NCBI GenBank assembly: GCA_964612485.1
Contig: CAZTFF010000016.1
Coordinates: 1-64,000 of the forward strand
Source: JAFGNV01 sp964612485
Lineage (GTDB): Bacteria; Chloroflexota; Anaerolineae; 4572-78; J111
Direction of reading: 5' to 3'
Length of the DNA: 64,000 nucleotides
In this document: piece by piece, positions 61,986 to 64,000 of the stretch
Layout: each line of letters begins with the position of its first letter
Numbering within the stretch: position 1 is the stretch's first letter
The notes under the pieces: model-generated
Database searches by the model: none
The model's input: only the letters and a program-made list of their open reading frames with translations
Told to the model about the DNA's origin: nothing
Translations under genes and position numbers: made by a program

Positions 61986-63167
61986 ATGGCAGCCAGCGAA
62001 ACTTCTCAAAAAGCGAATACCGCTCCCGCGCAAAAACCCATCAGAATTTTGTATATGGAAGATGAAACCGGGTTGGCCCGGCTTTTCCAGCGCCGCATGG
62101 AGTTGGCCGGCTATGCGGTTGACATTGCGCGCGACGGCCAGGAGGGTTTAGACAAATTTGACCCGGCGCTCCACGACATCATCGTAGTTGATTACAAAAT
62201 GCCCTTTTACAACGGCCTGGAGGTTTTAACGGCTTTATCCAACCGCGGGCCGATGCCGCCCGCCATTATGCTCACCGGCAGCGGCGACGAAAACACCGCC
62301 GTGATGGCGATGAAATTAGGGGTGGGCGATTACATTGTGAAAGACGTGCGGCGAGGCTATTTGCAGTTATTGCCGGTGGTGATCGACCAGGTGATTCGCC
62401 GGCGGCGGCTGGCCGAAGAAAAACAATTGGCCGAAAAAGCCTTGCAGGAACACGCACGTGCATTGGAAGCCCGCAATGAAGAGTTGGATGCCTTTGCGCA
62501 CACCGTGGCTCACGATCTGCAAAATCCGCTCTCGCTCATCATTGGGTATGCCAGCACCCTACAGGAAGGCCGTGATTCGATGAGCGAGGCGGAACTGGAA
62601 TTAAGTTACAAAAATATTGTGGACGCCAGCAAAAAAATGAGCAATATCATTGATGAGTTGTTGCTGCTGGCCGGGGTCCGCCAAAAAGAGGTTGAGTTGG
62701 CTCCTATCCCGAATATGGCCGACTTGTGTGCGCAGAGCCAAAAACGATTGAGCGCCTTGATCGAGCAGACAAACGCCAATATTGTTGCGGCCGATCAGTG
62801 GCCGGCGGCGCTAGGATACGGCCCCTGGATAGAAGAAGTATGGACCAACTACATCAGCAATGCTATCAAATACGGCGGCACGCCCCCGCAAGTTGAACTG
62901 GGGTCCACGATTCAAAACAACGGGCAAATTCGATTTTGGGTGCGGGATAATGGGCCGGGCCTTTCGCCGCAGGAACAGAACCGCCTGTTCACGCCTTTTA
63001 CCCGGCTGGATCAGGTCCGTGCCAAAGGCCACGGTTTAGGATTGTCTATTGTGCGGCGCATTGTAGAAAAACTTGGCGGCGAGGTGGATGTAGAGAGCGA
63101 AGGCGTACCGGGCCAGGGCAGCACCTTTAGTTTTACCCTGCCAGCGGCAAAGGAACAAGATATTTAG
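61986..63167 (+). CDS. Soluble receiver-histidine kinase hybrid
   Basis: 393 residues from the ATG at 61986, with AAGGAG 8 bases upstream. An N-terminal receiver domain has phospho-acceptor Asp69 in IIVVDYKMPFYNG. A coiled-coil linker (AEEKQLAEKALQEHARALEARNEE) leads to HisKA with His176 in TVAHDLQNPLSLIIGY and HATPase_c with NYISNAIKYGG, DNGPGLSP and GHGLGLSIV. No membrane segment, so it is a cytoplasmic relay whose kinase may be controlled by an upstream phosphodonor. It is tail-to-tail with the mscS-like gene, 3 bases apart. Confidence 0.92.
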   Translation: MAASETSQKANTAPAQKPIRILYMEDETGLARLFQRRMELAGYAVDIARDGQEGLDKFDPALHDIIVVDYKMPFYNGLEVLTALSNRGPMPPAIMLTGSGDENTAVMAMKLGVGDYIVKDVRRGYLQLLPVVIDQVIRRRRLAEEKQLAEKALQEHARALEARNEELDAFAHTVAHDLQNPLSLIIGYASTLQEGRDSMSEAELELSYKNIVDASKKMSNIIDELLLLAGVRQKEVELAPIPNMADLCAQSQKRLSALIEQTNANIVAADQWPAALGYGPWIEEVWTNYISNAIKYGGTPPQVELGSTIQNNGQIRFWVRDNGPGLSPQEQNRLFTPFTRLDQVRAKGHGLGLSIVRRIVEKLGGEVDVESEGVPGQGSTFSFTLPAAKEQDI

Positions 63168-63170
63168 TGG

Positions 63171-64000
63171 TTAGGATTTATCACCTTCGGGGTGAGAGAT
63201 CAATGCCCCGGAACGGATATGAAGATCGCGCTGCGGGAAGGGAATCTCAATATTGTGGGCCGCCAGGGCCTCCCAAATCTCAAAGCGCAAATCACTGCTC
63301 AACACCAGGTCCCGAATAGCCTCATTGGTCCACACCAATAGATCAAAATTCAGGCTGCTGTTGCCAAAATCTATAAACTGGACGGTGGGCGGCGGCTCCT
63401 TGAGGACGGCGGGCTGACTGGCCGCCACATCTAACAACACCTGTTTCACCTCACGCGGATTGGAATTGTAGGATACCCCCACGCTGACCCGCACCCGGAT
63501 CAGATTTTCGGTATGGGTCAGGTTGGTTACCACCTCGGTTAAAAAATTGGAATTGGGGATAATGAGTTCCACATTGTCTCTGGTTTTGATCACGGTGCTG
63601 CGGATGCCAATTTTTTGCACGGTGCCAACCTCGCCGCCAATCTCAACCACATTGCCGGCCACCAGTGAGCGTTCAAACAAAAGGATAAAGCCGCTGATAA
63701 AATTGTTGACAATTTCTTGCAGGCCAAAAGCCAACCCCACAGAGAGACCGCCGGCAATCACCGTGAGAGTGGTGAGATCAATGCCAATAGAACCCAGCGC
63801 CACCAAAACGCCGATAAACGCCACCCCATAGGCCGCAATCTTTGAAATAGAAGTAACCATCGAAGGGTCCAGGCCGGTTTGGGGCAAAAATGAATGGGAT
63901 AACGTTCGGCTGATCCAACTTGATAGCACAAAAAAGGCGATGGTGATACCAACGGCCAATAACACAGAACCTACGGTCAGGGTCCAGCCGATAGCTTCGA
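63171..64000 (-). CDS. MscS-family mechanosensitive channel, N-terminus cut by window edge
   Basis: The frame is open to the right edge (residues EAIGWTLTVGSVLLAVGITIAFF precede the first internal start codon), so the real protein begins outside. Membrane segments cover the first about 90 visible residues. The pore-lining helix region is GLSVGLAFGLQEIVNNFISGFILLFE, followed by the MscS beta domain (GNVVEIGGEVGTVQKIGIRSTVIKT) and an alpha/beta C-terminal domain. The protein releases osmolytes on membrane tension. Confidence 0.92.
   Translation of the reverse strand, partial: EAIGWTLTVGSVLLAVGITIAFFVLSSWISRTLSHSFLPQTGLDPSMVTSISKIAAYGVAFIGVLVALGSIGIDLTTLTVIAGGLSVGLAFGLQEIVNNFISGFILLFERSLVAGNVVEIGGEVGTVQKIGIRSTVIKTRDNVELIIPNSNFLTEVVTNLTHTENLIRVRVSVGVSYNSNPREVKQVLLDVAASQPAVLKEPPPTVQFIDFGNSSLNFDLLVWTNEAIRDLVLSSDLRFEIWEALAAHNIEIPFPQRDLHIRSGALISHPEGDKS

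Noticed and set aside
1..64000. CRISPR arrays, tRNA or rRNA genes, prophage or intact insertion sequence
   Set aside because: No regularly spaced direct repeats, no cloverleaf in the intergenic DNA and no transposase or phage structural genes were seen.

Overview
The window looks like one scaffold of a bacterial genome bin from the phylum Chloroflexota, probably class Anaerolineae. This is an inference from gene content: a free-standing FmdB zinc ribbon, a Ycf45/SpoIIIAA-like ATPase with an R3H tail, a fused transaldolase-glucose-6-phosphate isomerase, zinc-ribbon membrane proteins, and a giant subtilase ending in a short YLP-type tail. No rRNA or tRNA gene was seen. A run of exactly 100 N (8084-8183) is flanked by two identical 55-base copies, so it is a scaffolding artefact: the contigs overlap and nothing is missing.

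Layout. 106-2140 (minus): SDR oxidoreductase, class IV aminotransferase and a DUF457-like membrane hydrolase. 2327-4519 (minus): membrane-anchored six-hairpin glycosidase. 4647-4813 (plus): a probable unrecognised structured RNA gene with its own promoter and terminator. 4976-8241: multi-GAF histidine kinase. 8308-10607: plsX and a KAS II gene, then a NERD-like membrane protein, a two-repeat beta-sandwich protein and two paralogous zinc-ribbon membrane proteins. 15214-17358: glgX. 17483-18586: secreted dockerin-like protein with a long structured leader. 18940-23623: priA, a MEMO1-family gene and a rhomboid protease. 23678-26963: gmk, a TPR-AAA+ ATPase and a TPR membrane protein in one operon. 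27085-31125: fmdB, tmk, the R3H ATPase and a GNAT, with two inverted copies of a 92-base palindromic element flanking tmk and the R3H gene. 31334-38455: LysM glycosidase, tyrS, two small unknown genes, a PfkB kinase and recF. 38542-42244: OmpR-type two-component system and a free-standing MurE-like ligase. 42292-46707: 1471-residue subtilase. 46710-50918: Tal-Pgi, an SDR and a membrane protein.

The clearest functional system is at 51334-57391 (minus). Leucine-type dehydrogenase, the four subunits of a 2-oxoacid:ferredoxin oxidoreductase and a fused ADP-forming acyl-CoA synthetase lie in one transcription unit. Together they can turn branched-chain amino acids into short-chain acids, yielding NADH, reduced ferredoxin and ATP. 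An AraC-type regulator lies just upstream, and a 20-base dyad sits in the predicted 5' leader. The right end holds a DinB-methyltransferase fusion, a small coiled-coil membrane protein, VanZ, a GT4 glycosyltransferase, a receiver-kinase hybrid and a truncated MscS channel.

Sigma-70-like promoters (TTGNNN-N17-TATAAT, often with an extended TGn) are easy to see in front of many genes. TTG starts are common. Three palindromic repeat families lie in intergenic DNA, and a short palindromic insert appears to lie inside priA.
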